Assembly: GCA_963753905.1 (NCBI GenBank)
Contig: CAVWDZ010000001.1
Location: 1,550,001 to 1,614,000 of the forward strand
Direction: 5' to 3'
Length of the DNA: 64,000 bases
From: Bog-756 sp963753905
Lineage (GTDB): Bacteria > Actinomycetota > Acidimicrobiia > Acidimicrobiales > RAAP-2
In this document: one piece after another, positions 1-8,463 of the stretch
How the letters are laid out: every line of letters begins with the position of its first letter
How positions within the stretch are numbered: position 1 is the first letter of the stretch
The notes under the pieces: model-generated
The model's database searches: none
What the model was told of the DNA's origin: nothing
Seen by the model: the letters and a program-made list of their open reading frames with translations, nothing else
Translations under genes and position numbers: made by a program

Positions 1-2
1 AG

Positions 3-860
3 GTCAGCGCCCAACTGGCCGCCACACTCCTCGCGAACGAGACCGGAGAGCCATATCGACTCGTCGGACGCATGAGCGGTGGAGAGACCGGGGCTCACAA
101 GTTCATCGGCCCTGGCGATCGCCCGCTCGTGATCAAGTGGGACTCCAGGCCTGAGATCCGCGAGCTACGAGGAGAGGCGGTGGTCCTCTCCGAGAGGCTC
201 CGCACGAGCGCGGCCTGGCCGGTGCCGGGCACCTCGGTGGTCGACACTCGAGAGGCTCGCTTCGTCATCCAGGAATTCATGCCGGGCTCCCCAGCCGAGC
301 AGCTCGACCACCGGCTCGTGGACCAGCTCCTCGAACTCCACTCCCGACGACTGGGCTTGGCCCGACCCGAGGATCCCACCCACTGGCCGATGGCCCTGAT
401 CAGAACGCTCGTCCAGGGCGGCGAGGGGTACTGCCGCCATTCATCCCTGCGCGACTACGACGATCGGACACGATCTCTCGTCGAGCGGGTCGAAGCGTTC
501 GGCAGCACGATCGACGGTCGGGACCTGACCGGGGACGACATCGTTCACTGGGATCTCCACCCGGGCAACCTGTTGATCGACGATGGGGCGCTCGCGGCGG
601 TGATCGATACCGACTTCACCGTGGTCGGTGATGCCGCGTTCGACCTGGTCATCCTCGCCGTGACCAGCCTGAGCCTTCCCTGCGAGCCGGGCGTCCGCAC
701 GAAGCTGTTCGCCTCCGCCTTCGACACCCTGGATGACCTCCGGGCACAGGTCTATCTGGCTCATCTCTTCATCCGGCTGATCGACTGGCCGATCCGACGG
801 GGACAACCGGACGAGGTTGAATTCTGGCTTGCCCGGGTAGATGCGTTGCTCGAGATCTGA
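3..860 (+). CDS. Phosphotransferase-fold protein (APH/choline kinase family), 5' end outside window
   Basis: The frame is open from the first complete codon at position 3, and the residues before the first ATG (72) look coding: RMSGGETGAH resembles the glycine-rich nucleotide loop of APH-type kinases, so the gene starts upstream of the window. The catalytic loop reads HWDLHPGN, followed about 20 residues later by a metal-binding VIDTDF. Family members phosphorylate small hydroxylated molecules or act in poorly known metabolic roles. Its substrate cannot be named, and nothing here argues specifically for antibiotic resistance. The next gene, fabD, is about 150 bases away and probably a separate unit. 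Confidence 0.8.
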   Translation, partial: VSAQLAATLLANETGEPYRLVGRMSGGETGAHKFIGPGDRPLVIKWDSRPEIRELRGEAVVLSERLRTSAAWPVPGTSVVDTREARFVIQEFMPGSPAEQLDHRLVDQLLELHSRRLGLARPEDPTHWPMALIRTLVQGGEGYCRHSSLRDYDDRTRSLVERVEAFGSTIDGRDLTGDDIVHWDLHPGNLLIDDGALAAVIDTDFTVVGDAAFDLVILAVTSLSLPCEPGVRTKLFASAFDTLDDLRAQVYLAHLFIRLIDWPIRRGQPDEVEFWLARVDALLEI

Positions 861-911
861 CCGGCCCGCTGCCCCCACACAGGTTTGACTCCCCTTGGCC
901 CGATGGGGCCC

Positions 912-955
912 GAGGTGACCTCCGAGTAATCAGGTCCTCCCGACACGGCCGTGTC
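912..955. promoter_or_regulatory. Two palindromes upstream of the fab operon
   Basis: The 152-base gap before fabD holds an 11-base palindrome GAGGTGACCTC (912-922) and a perfect 14-base palindrome GACACGGCCGTGTC (942-955). The second is followed directly by CACACT, a possible weak -10, about 50 bases before the fabD start. Position and symmetry suggest an operator for a dimeric regulator of fatty acid synthesis. No regulator is identified. Confidence 0.4.
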
Positions 956-1012
956 ACACTGGTCCGTCTGCCACGGCCCACCGGGCCGCGATCACTCGAG
1001 AGGAGTCGGTGG

Positions 1013-2269
1013 GTGCTGGCCTTTACCTTCCCAGGACAAGGGTCCCAGCGATCCGGGATGGGCCACGCCTGGGTGAAGCACCCCTCCTTCGAGGTCGCCG
1101 GCGAGGCCTCGGAGATCGCCCGCCGCGACCTGACCTCGCTGCTCCTCGATGCCCCGATGGACGAGCTGACCCGGACCGCCAACGCCCAGCTGGCCACCTT
1201 CGTCATGAGCCTGGTGGTGCTCGACGCGGTGGAGCGGGTCGGACTCTTCCCGGGCGCGTGTGCGGGCCACAGCCTGGGCGAGTACACCGCGCTGGTGGCC
1301 TCCGGTGCGCTGTCCCTCGCCGACGGGACCTCCCTGGTCATCGAGCGGGGCGGGGCGATGCAGGCCGCCGCGGACGAGCGTCCGGGGACCATGGCCGCCC
1401 TGATCGGGATCGCCGACGACGACGCCGAGGCGGCCTGCCAGCTGGCCGAGGCCGACGTGTGGGTGGCCAACTACAACGCCCCAGGTCAGGTGGTGATCGC
1501 CGGCACCGTCGAAGGGATCGCCCTCGCCACCGACCGGGCCAAGGACCTCGGGGCCCGCAAGGTCCTCCCGATCCCCGTCTCAGGGGCGTTCCACACCCCG
1601 ATGATGCTGCCCGCCCGTGCCCACCTCCGCGAGCGACTCGGTGCGGTGAGCTTCCACGCCCCGGAGGTGCCGGTGGTTGCCAACGTCGACGCCCGTGTCC
1701 ACACCGACGCGGCCGAGTGGCCGGGCCTGCTCTCGGCGCAGCTCTGCAGTCCGGTGCGCTGGCGGCACTCCCTGGAGACCCTCGGCGGACGGGGGGCGAC
1801 GACCATGGTCGAGCTCGGCCCGGGGGGCGTGCTCACCGGGATGGTGCGTCGAACCACCCCCGACGTACGCGGGGTCGCGGTCGCCGTACCCGACGACCTC
1901 GACAAGCTCATGGACACGATCGCCGGCGCCGAGGAATGGACCGCCTCAGGCCCGACCCATCAAGGCGAGCACCTCTACACCTCGGAGCGGGTGGTGGTCA
2001 GCCCCGCGTCGGGCGTCTTCGAGCCTGCCGTCCACCTCGCCGCGCTGGAGAGCTCCGCCCTCGCCGAGGCGACGGCAGCCCCCGGAAGCGGCGCCGGGGC
2101 CGAGCCCGGCTCGTTGCTGGGAGTCGGGGACCTGGTGGGCACGGTCGGCGTGACCGAGGTGCGCACACCCTTCGACGGCATCCTGGTGCGCTGGCTGGGG
2201 GTGCGCGGGGAACGGGTGGTCGAGGGCCAGCCCGTGGCCTGGATCCGCAGCACGGAGGCCGCCTCGTGA
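1013..2269 (+). CDS. fabD: Malonyl-CoA:ACP transacylase with C-terminal biotinyl/lipoyl-like domain
   Basis: Moves malonyl from CoA to acyl carrier protein, the entry step of type II fatty acid synthesis. GQGSQ lies at the N-terminus and GHSLGEY holds the nucleophile Ser87. The GTG start follows an AGGAG seven bases upstream. A normal FabD is about 300 residues; this one has 418. Residues about 324-416 look like a barrel-sandwich (BCCP/lipoyl) domain: a strand ending in SPASGVF, a Pro/Gly-rich insert, then VGDLVGTVG, RTPFDGIL and GERVVEGQPVAWI. The EAMKM-type attachment motif is absent and the tail has no lysine, so it cannot be biotinylated or lipoylated. First gene of fabD-fabG-acpP-fabF. 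Confidence 0.93.
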   Translation: MLAFTFPGQGSQRSGMGHAWVKHPSFEVAGEASEIARRDLTSLLLDAPMDELTRTANAQLATFVMSLVVLDAVERVGLFPGACAGHSLGEYTALVASGALSLADGTSLVIERGGAMQAAADERPGTMAALIGIADDDAEAACQLAEADVWVANYNAPGQVVIAGTVEGIALATDRAKDLGARKVLPIPVSGAFHTPMMLPARAHLRERLGAVSFHAPEVPVVANVDARVHTDAAEWPGLLSAQLCSPVRWRHSLETLGGRGATTMVELGPGGVLTGMVRRTTPDVRGVAVAVPDDLDKLMDTIAGAEEWTASGPTHQGEHLYTSERVVVSPASGVFEPAVHLAALESSALAEATAAPGSGAGAEPGSLLGVGDLVGTVGVTEVRTPFDGILVRWLGVRGERVVEGQPVAWIRSTEAAS

Positions 2270-2282
2270 GCACAGCTACCTC

Positions 2283-3041
2283 GTGACCACGGCCGAAGAA
2301 CCCCAAGGCGACACGGTCGGGCGGGTGGTCCTGGTCACCGGTGGCTCCCGGGGAATCGGGCTGGCCTGTGCCGAGTGGTTCCTCGAGCGGGGCGACCGCG
2401 TCGCCATCACCTCGCGGACCGGGAAGGCCGACCACGAGATGGCTGCCGGCCCCGACCGCTTCCTCTCGCTGACCTGCGACATGACCGAGCCCGACCAGGT
2501 CGAGCGAGCCTTCGTCGCCATCGAGGGGGCCTGGGGGCCGGTCGAGGTGCTGGTCGCCAATGCCGGCGTGACCCGCGACACCCTCGCCCTGCGCATGAGC
2601 GAGGAAGCCTGGTCCGAGGTCATCGACACCAATCTCACCGCCGTGTTCCGAGTGACCAAGCGCTCGCTGGCCAAGATGCTCCGGCTCCACCGGGGCCGGG
2701 TGATCCTGATCTCGTCGGTCGCCGCGTTCATCGGCTCGGCCGGTCAGGCCAACTATGCGGCGTCCAAGGCCGGATTGGTCGGCATGGCCCGGGCGCTCGC
2801 GAGCGAGGTGGCCAGCCGCACCATCACCGTCAACGTGGTGGCGCCGGGCCTGGTGGGAACGAATATGCTCTCGGCACTCGGTGAGGACCGGGTTGCCGAG
2901 TTCTCGGCACGGGTACCGCTCGGGCGCGTGGCCCGGCCGGAGGAGATCGCCGAGGCCGTCGGGTTCCTGGCCTCGGACGGGGCCGGGTACGTGACCGGAG
3001 CAGTGCTCCCGGTCGACGGCGGGCTCGGCATGGGCCTCTGA
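2283..3041 (+). CDS. fabG: 3-oxoacyl-ACP reductase
   Basis: NADPH-dependent reduction of 3-oxoacyl-ACP in the fatty acid elongation cycle. It is a classical short-chain dehydrogenase of 252 residues: TGGSRGIG dinucleotide loop, NAG motif, catalytic Ser in ISSVAAF, YAASK catalytic Tyr/Lys, and a PG-containing substrate loop. The GTG at 2283 lies 13 bases after the fabD stop. Position between fabD and acpP makes FabG much more likely than a generic SDR. Confidence 0.92.
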   Translation: MTTAEEPQGDTVGRVVLVTGGSRGIGLACAEWFLERGDRVAITSRTGKADHEMAAGPDRFLSLTCDMTEPDQVERAFVAIEGAWGPVEVLVANAGVTRDTLALRMSEEAWSEVIDTNLTAVFRVTKRSLAKMLRLHRGRVILISSVAAFIGSAGQANYAASKAGLVGMARALASEVASRTITVNVVAPGLVGTNMLSALGEDRVAEFSARVPLGRVARPEEIAEAVGFLASDGAGYVTGAVLPVDGGLGMGL

Positions 3042-3120
3042 CCCGGTTGCTGGAATGGAGGGCGGCGCGGCGTGCGATGGCACTGCGCCGGGGGCCCGGC
3101 GTTCCGAGAGGCCGTCGCCA

Positions 3121-3168
3121 CGGCTGGGATGCAGTACGGCTGGGATGCAGTACGGCTGGGATGCAGCG
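3121..3168 (+). repeat. Tandem 16-bp repeat, nearly three copies, upstream of acpP
   Basis: The unit CGGCTGGGATGCAGTA occurs exactly at 3121-3136 and 3137-3152 and again for 14 bases at 3153-3166, after which the third copy diverges. It lies in the 176-base fabG-acpP gap, about 50-95 bases before the acpP start. It could be a regulator-binding array or spacer. The rest of the gap shows only the acpP ribosome binding site. Confidence 0.85.
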
Positions 3169-3217
3169 CAGTGAGATGTAGGACCGCAGTGTTCGACCTC
3201 GATGAAGGAGAGACGGA

Positions 3218-3457
3218 GTGACCAACGACGAGTCGTTCGAGAAGTTCAAGGAGTGTGCGGTGGAGGTGCTCCAGGTCCCCGCGGACAAGATCACCCGGGA
3301 TGCACGGTTCTCCGAGGACCTCGACGCCGACAGCCTCGACCTGGTCGAGCTGGTGATGGCCCTCGAAGAGCAGTTCGACGTCTCGGTCGAGGAGACAGAG
3401 CTCGAGAACATCGAAACCGTCGGACAGGCCTACGACCTGATCGCCTCCAAGCTCTGA
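3218..3457 (+). CDS. acpP: Acyl carrier protein
   Basis: Carries growing acyl chains on 4'-phosphopantetheine. At 79 residues it has the usual acidic composition and the DADSLDLVELV attachment motif, with the modified serine at position 39. The GTG start has a strong AAGGAG seven bases upstream. The stop overlaps the fabF start (TGATG), so the two are translationally coupled. The long upstream gap suggests acpP also has its own promoter. Confidence 0.97.
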   Translation: MTNDESFEKFKECAVEVLQVPADKITRDARFSEDLDADSLDLVELVMALEEQFDVSVEETELENIETVGQAYDLIASKL

Positions 3458-4653
3458 TGCTGCTGGGTGTCGGTCCGGAGGGACCGATCACCGGACGCCG
3501 GGTCGCCATCACCGGTCTGGGCGTCGTCTCGTGCTGCGGGGTGGGCACCGAAGCGCTCTGGACCGGGCTCAACGGCCCAGCACCCGTCGGCGAGCGGCGG
3601 GTACCTGCATTCGACCCCGCGGTCTGGTTCTCCGCCAAGGAGGCCCGACAGATCGACCGGTTCGCTCAGTTCAGCGTGGCGGTGGCCGCCATGGCCCTCG
3701 AGGACGCCGGCGCGCTCGACGCCGACCCGGACCGGTCGGGGGTCATCATGGGCACCGGGGTCGGGGGCCTCGAGTCGTTGGAGACCCAGATCCTGGTCTT
3801 CGGCGAGAAGGGGCCGGACCGGGTGTCACCGCGGCTGGTGCCCATGATGATGTCCAATGCCGGCGCAGCCGCGGTGTCCATCAGGTTCGGCTGGCACGGC
3901 CCGTCCGAGTCCGTCATCACCGCCTGCGCCGCCGGGGCCCACAGCATCGCCCACGCCGCACGGCTGGTGGCCTCCGGCCGCTGCGACGTCGCCCTCGGTG
4001 GAGCCGCCGAGGCCGGCATGACCGGGGTCGGCATCGCCGCCTTCCGCAACATGACCGCACTGTCGACCTCTGGACACTCCCGCCCGTTCGACGTGCGCCG
4101 CGACGGGTTCGTGATCACCGAAGGTGCAGGGGCGCTCATCCTCGAGGACTGGGAGCGGGCGACTGCTCGGGGTGCTCGCATCTACGGCGAGCTCGCCGGG
4201 GCTGCCAGCACCGCCGACGCCCACCACATCACCGCACCGGTGCCCGGCGGTTCGGGCGCGGCCCGGTGCATGACGCTGGCCATGGAGGACGCCGGCGTCC
4301 CACCCGCACAGATCGGCCACATCAACGCCCACGGCACGTCCACACCGCTCAACGACAAGGCCGAGGCCGATGCCATCTGCACGGTGTTCGGCGTCGACGC
4401 GCCGCCGGTGACCTCGACCAAGGGGATCACCGGTCACGGCCTCGGAGCGGGCGGGGCCATCGAGGCGGTGGCCGCGGCCCTGAGCATCCAGCACCGGCTC
4501 ATCCCGCCGACCGCCGGGTACGAGCAGCCCGACCCGGACATCCACCTCGACATCGTGGCTGGCACCGCCCGCCCCTGGGAGCCCGCTCCGGTGCTCTCCA
4601 ATTCCTTCGGGTTCGGCGGCCACAACGGCTGCCTGGTGATCGCTCCGGCGTAG
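3457..4653 (+). CDS. fabF: 3-oxoacyl-ACP synthase II
   Basis: Condenses malonyl-ACP with acyl-ACP. The Cys-His-His triad is in place: Cys157 in ITACAAGAHS, His292 in NAHGTSTP and His327 in ITGHGLGAGG. The C-terminal NSFGFGGHN loop is typical of KAS II. At 398 residues it is slightly shorter than the usual 410. The ATG overlaps the acpP stop by one base; the frame stays open further upstream, but that part merely shadows acpP. Confidence 0.95.
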   Translation: MLLGVGPEGPITGRRVAITGLGVVSCCGVGTEALWTGLNGPAPVGERRVPAFDPAVWFSAKEARQIDRFAQFSVAVAAMALEDAGALDADPDRSGVIMGTGVGGLESLETQILVFGEKGPDRVSPRLVPMMMSNAGAAAVSIRFGWHGPSESVITACAAGAHSIAHAARLVASGRCDVALGGAAEAGMTGVGIAAFRNMTALSTSGHSRPFDVRRDGFVITEGAGALILEDWERATARGARIYGELAGAASTADAHHITAPVPGGSGAARCMTLAMEDAGVPPAQIGHINAHGTSTPLNDKAEADAICTVFGVDAPPVTSTKGITGHGLGAGGAIEAVAAALSIQHRLIPPTAGYEQPDPDIHLDIVAGTARPWEPAPVLSNSFGFGGHNGCLVIAPA

Positions 4654-4723
4654 GTCCCTGTCCCGAGGACCGGCAGGGCGGTGCGCTCGGTCGTACGGGC
4701 GGACCCCCTACCGTTGAGGACCC

Positions 4724-6460
4724 ATGACGGAGCACCTCTCCCACCCGCCCGACGGGACGGGTCCCGGAGTCCTCCCGGGGGACCGAGCTGCGGACAGCCG
4801 GGACCCGGCCGACCTGGCGATCGGAGCCTTCACCCGGGACGCCCCCTGGATCGTGGACCCCGAGACCATGCCATGGCGGTTCGGCGAGGACGGGGACGTC
4901 GGCATCGACATCCTCCGGGCACAGGCAGCAGCGCTCGCGCACGACCTGGTCCGGCCCCGGCACGTGCCCTCGCTGCTCCGGCTCGCCACGGTCGGCCGGT
5001 ATCTCGGTGTGGCACTCCTCGCCTGGAGCAGCCGCGAGCGGGGCACTCCGGCATCGCGGGTCGGCCTCTCCCGCCGGCTGCGCCCGGCCTTCGAGCACCT
5101 GGGCCCGACCTACATCAAGCTCGGCCAGATCATCTCGTCGGGGGAGGGCCTCTTTCCGGAGGAGCTGGTCGAGGAATTCCGGCTCCTCCGCGACCGGGTC
5201 CCCCCCGAGCCGTTCGGCGTGGTCCGCCGCACCATCGAGGAGGACCTCGGCCGTCCCCTCGCAGCGGTCTTCACCTCCTTCGACCGGACCCCGATCGCGT
5301 CGGCCTCCATCGCCCAGGTCCACGCCGCCACCCTGCGGACCGGCGAACGGGTGGTGGTCAAAGTACAGCGGAGCCGCGTCGCCGATCTGGTCCGGCTCGA
5401 CATCGCGGCCATGGCATGGATCGCACCGCAGCTGGTCGGGCGGATCCCGGTGACCGCACTGACCAACCCGCCCGCACTGGTCGAGCTCTTCGCCGAGACC
5501 ATCGTGGAGGAGCTCGACTTCCGGCTCGAAGCCCAGAACATGCTCGACATCGCGGCCGTCTTCTCCACCACCGGGCAGCGCTCGGTGGTCGTCCCACGAC
5601 CGCATCCCGAGTTGGTCACCCGGCGGGTGCTGGTGATGGAGCATCTCCACGGCTACACCTGGGGTGACGCCGACGGCATGCGCGCCGGCGGCATCGACAC
5701 CGCTGCCGTGCTCCGCTCCACCCTCATCGCCTTCCTCGAGGGCGTGCTCATCTACGGCGTCTTCCACGGCGACCTGCACGGCGGCAACCTGCTGGTCCAG
5801 TCCGGGGGCACGGTCGCTCTGCTCGACTTCGGGATCACCGGCCGCCTCGACGAGCGCGAACGACAGGCCTTCCTCCGGCTCGAGATGGGGGCGACCACCA
5901 ACAACGTCGGCCTCCAGGTCGAGGCGTTGCGCGACCTCGGGGCACTGCCGGCGGGCGTGGACATCGACCGGGTGATCATCGACCTCGGGCTCGACCGCCC
6001 ACCGGTCGACCCGACCACGCTGACCGCCGACGAGATGGTGGACCAGCTGCGGGAGGTGACCAAGGCGCTCCTCGGCTACGGCGCCCGTCTGCCCAAGGAG
6101 CTCATGCTGTTCGTCAAGGACGTGCTCTTCCTCAACGGTGCCATCGCGTCGATGGCGCCGGACATCGACCTGCTGGGCGAGATCATGGCCATCGCCTCCT
6201 ACTTCACCGAGCACTACGGCGAACGGATCGCCCGCGAGGTCGGCATCGAGGTCACCGCAGACACGCTGGACCTCGACGGCTACCGGGCGGCCATGGGGTT
6301 CGCTGACAGCGACCCTTCCGACACCATCACGTTCCGCGACCTCCAGGAGCGACGCGAGCTCATCCGCAAGCGCCTCGAACACCGGTCCGAGCAGCAGCGG
6401 ACCCGCACCTCCAACATCCGCGCCGTGTGGAGAGTCCTGCGGCGGCGCACCGGCACCTGA
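4724..6460 (+). CDS. UbiB/ABC1 (AarF) family atypical kinase
   Basis: An ADCK/UbiB-type atypical kinase of 578 residues, a family linked to quinone or lipid homeostasis. The A/G-rich nucleotide loop is replaced by the family KxGQ motif (YIKLGQIIS near residue 130). The ExD motif is in EELDFRLEAQN near 261, the catalytic loop HGDLHGGN near 348 and the metal-binding LLDFG near 367. The usual C-terminal membrane anchor is not obvious. A TACCGT hexamer lies nine bases before the ATG. Since the organism makes menaquinone, a quinone-related role is plausible but not shown. Confidence 0.88.
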   Translation: MTEHLSHPPDGTGPGVLPGDRAADSRDPADLAIGAFTRDAPWIVDPETMPWRFGEDGDVGIDILRAQAAALAHDLVRPRHVPSLLRLATVGRYLGVALLAWSSRERGTPASRVGLSRRLRPAFEHLGPTYIKLGQIISSGEGLFPEELVEEFRLLRDRVPPEPFGVVRRTIEEDLGRPLAAVFTSFDRTPIASASIAQVHAATLRTGERVVVKVQRSRVADLVRLDIAAMAWIAPQLVGRIPVTALTNPPALVELFAETIVEELDFRLEAQNMLDIAAVFSTTGQRSVVVPRPHPELVTRRVLVMEHLHGYTWGDADGMRAGGIDTAAVLRSTLIAFLEGVLIYGVFHGDLHGGNLLVQSGGTVALLDFGITGRLDERERQAFLRLEMGATTNNVGLQVEALRDLGALPAGVDIDRVIIDLGLDRPPVDPTTLTADEMVDQLREVTKALLGYGARLPKELMLFVKDVLFLNGAIASMAPDIDLLGEIMAIASYFTEHYGERIAREVGIEVTADTLDLDGYRAAMGFADSDPSDTITFRDLQERRELIRKRLEHRSEQQRTRTSNIRAVWRVLRRRTGT

Positions 6461-6488
6461 CCTCTCCTGGGGGCAGGCCACGGGTCAG
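6457..6488. terminator. Possible bidirectional hairpin between convergent genes
   Basis: CTGACC (6457-6462) can pair with GGTCAG (6483-6488), enclosing a second small stem CCTG-GGGG-CAGG (6466-6477). It straddles both stop codons of the convergent UbiB-like gene and trpA. There is no T-run and the outer loop is long, so this is only suggestive. Confidence 0.3.
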
Positions 6489-7279
6489 CCGGGGTCGAGC
6501 GCCTGTCGCAGCCCCGAGACGAACGCGGCGGCTCCGTCCGGCCCCTCCCCCTCGAGCAGCCTGCGCACCAGGGCCGAGCCGACCACCACGCCGTCGGCCA
6601 CCTCGCAGACAGTGGCTGCCTGCTCGGGCGTGGACACGCCGATGCCGACGCAGACCGGCAGGTCGGTCACGGCCCGGATCCGGGTCGCCACCTCCCGCGC
6701 CGACTCGGCCAGGACGGCACGCTCGCCGGTCACCCCCATCCGTCCGACCCCGTAGACGAATCCGCGGGAACGATCGCAGATCGGCCCGATCCGATCGGTT
6801 GGCGTCGACGGCGCCACGAGGAGCACGGTGGCCACGTCGGCAGCGTCGGCTGCCACAGCCCACGATCCGACCTCCTCGAGCGGGAGGTCGGGGATGATCG
6901 CGCCGGACACACCGGATTCGTGCATGAGGCCGGCGATGCGCGCGTGTCCGGCCCGGTAGACGAGGTTGTAGTAGGTCATCACGACCAGCGGGACGCCGAC
7001 GTCGACCCGGCTGAGGTCGGCCAGGATCCCGTCCGGCGTGGTGCCCCGCACGAGGGCGCGCCGGGAGGCCTCCTGGATGATCGGCCCGTCGATCATCGGA
7101 TCGGAGAAGGGGATCCCGACCTCGATGGCGTCGGCCCCGGCCCCGGCGAGCGCCTCGAGGGTGAGCAGCCACTCGTCGTCCATCCCGCCGGTGAGGTAGG
7201 GCACGAGGAGCTTGTGCCCGGCGTCGCGGCGCAGCCGCAGGGCGGTCTCCAGGGTGCCGGCGACCGTCGGGATGCTCAT
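6485..7279 (-). CDS. trpA: Tryptophan synthase alpha chain
   Basis: Cleaves indole-3-glycerol phosphate to indole and glyceraldehyde-3-phosphate. It is a TIM barrel of 264 residues with the signature AIEVGIPFSDPMIDGP carrying the catalytic Glu, and VGIGVST in the phosphate-binding region. Its ATG overlaps the trpB stop by four bases (ATGA), giving coupled translation of the two subunits. Last gene of trpC-F-B-A. Confidence 0.97.
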   Translation of the reverse strand: MSIPTVAGTLETALRLRRDAGHKLLVPYLTGGMDDEWLLTLEALAGAGADAIEVGIPFSDPMIDGPIIQEASRRALVRGTTPDGILADLSRVDVGVPLVVMTYYNLVYRAGHARIAGLMHESGVSGAIIPDLPLEEVGSWAVAADAADVATVLLVAPSTPTDRIGPICDRSRGFVYGVGRMGVTGERAVLAESAREVATRIRAVTDLPVCVGIGVSTPEQAATVCEVADGVVVGSALVRRLLEGEGPDGAAAFVSGLRQALDPG

Positions 7280-8463
7280 GACCGGGCGCGCAGGATGTCG
7301 CGGACCTGGGCCACGTCCTTGTCACCCCGGCCGGAGAGATTGACCAGGACGGTCGTGCCCGGGGTCAGCTCGCCACGCGACGCTGCGGCCGCCACCCAGG
7401 CGATGGCGTGGGCCGACTCGAGCGCGGGCAGGATCCCCTCGGTGCGCGCCAGCAGCTGGAACGCCTCGAGCACCTCCTCGTCGTCGGCCGACACGTACCG
7501 GGCACGGCCGATCTCGGCCAGGTGAGCGTGCTCCGGCCCGATGCCGGGGTAATCCAACCCGGCGGAGATCGAGGTCGCCTCGAGGATCTGTCCCGCTTCG
7601 TCCTGGATGAGCGCGCTGCGCATGCCGTGGAGCACCCCGGGGATGCCGGTGGTGAGCGCGGCCCCGCCGGACGCCTCGACGGCCACGAGGGCGGCCCCGG
7701 TCGAGTCGGCGAATCCGGCGAAGATGCCGGCGGCGTTGGACCCGCCGCCGGCACAGGCCACCACCACGTCGGGATCGGCGCCGCCGAGCATCTCCCTGCA
7801 CTGGCCCAGGGCCTCGTCACCGATGACCCGCTGGAACTCGCGCACCATCCAGGGGTAGGGATGCGGGCCCATCACCGATCCGATGCAGTAGTGGGTGTCC
7901 TCCACCTCGGCCACCCAGGCCCGCAGCGCCTCGTTGACCGCGTCCTTCAGGGTGCGGCTGCCGCTGGTCACCGGGCGCACCTCGGCTCCGAGCAGCTCCA
8001 TCCGGAAGACGTTGAGCTCCTGGCGCCGGGTGTCGACCTCTCCCATGTAGACGACACAGTCCATCCCGAGAAGGGCCGCGGCGGTCGCAGTCGCCACGCC
8101 GTGCTGGCCGGCCCCCGTCTCGGCGATGAGCCGCGTCTTTCCCATCCTCCGGGCGAGCAGCCCCTGCCCGATGACGTTGTTGATCTTGTGCGACCCGGTG
8201 TGGGCGAGGTCCTCGCGCTTGAGCAGGACCCGGACTCCCAGCTCAGCGGAGAGCCCGACGCATTCGGTGACCGGGGTCGGCCGCCCTCCGTAGCGGCACA
8301 GGATGCCGTCGAGCTCGGTCCGGAAGGCGGGGTCGGCCCAGGCTTGGCGGAAGGCGGATTCGAGCTCGATGCAGGCGGGGATGAGGGACTCGGGCACGTA
8401 GCGGCCGCCGAAGTCCCCGAACCGGCCGGACGGGCCGGGATCGCCCATGATGTCGCAGCTCAT
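7276..8463 (-). CDS. trpB: Tryptophan synthase beta chain
   Basis: PLP enzyme joining indole and serine to make tryptophan. LAHTGSHKINN places the PLP lysine at position 93, GGGSNAAG is the phosphate cradle and SGRGDKD lies at the C-terminus. Start at 8463 overlaps the trpF stop (ATGA) and gives 395 residues, the normal length; a second in-frame ATG at 8448 is possible. The frame extends far upstream through trpF without meaning. Confidence 0.97.
   Translation of the reverse strand: MSCDIMGDPGPSGRFGDFGGRYVPESLIPACIELESAFRQAWADPAFRTELDGILCRYGGRPTPVTECVGLSAELGVRVLLKREDLAHTGSHKINNVIGQGLLARRMGKTRLIAETGAGQHGVATATAAALLGMDCVVYMGEVDTRRQELNVFRMELLGAEVRPVTSGSRTLKDAVNEALRAWVAEVEDTHYCIGSVMGPHPYPWMVREFQRVIGDEALGQCREMLGGADPDVVVACAGGGSNAAGIFAGFADSTGAALVAVEASGGAALTTGIPGVLHGMRSALIQDEAGQILEATSISAGLDYPGIGPEHAHLAEIGRARYVSADDEEVLEAFQLLARTEGILPALESAHAIAWVAAAASRGELTPGTTVLVNLSGRGDKDVAQVRDILRARS

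Noticed and set aside
3..860. Aminoglycoside resistance gene
   Set aside because: Only the kinase fold is supported; there is no resistance-specific motif and the family is mostly unrelated to antibiotics.
3121..3168. Short repeats as a possible CRISPR array
   Set aside because: Copies are directly adjacent with no spacers, the unit is only 16 bases, and no cas genes are present.
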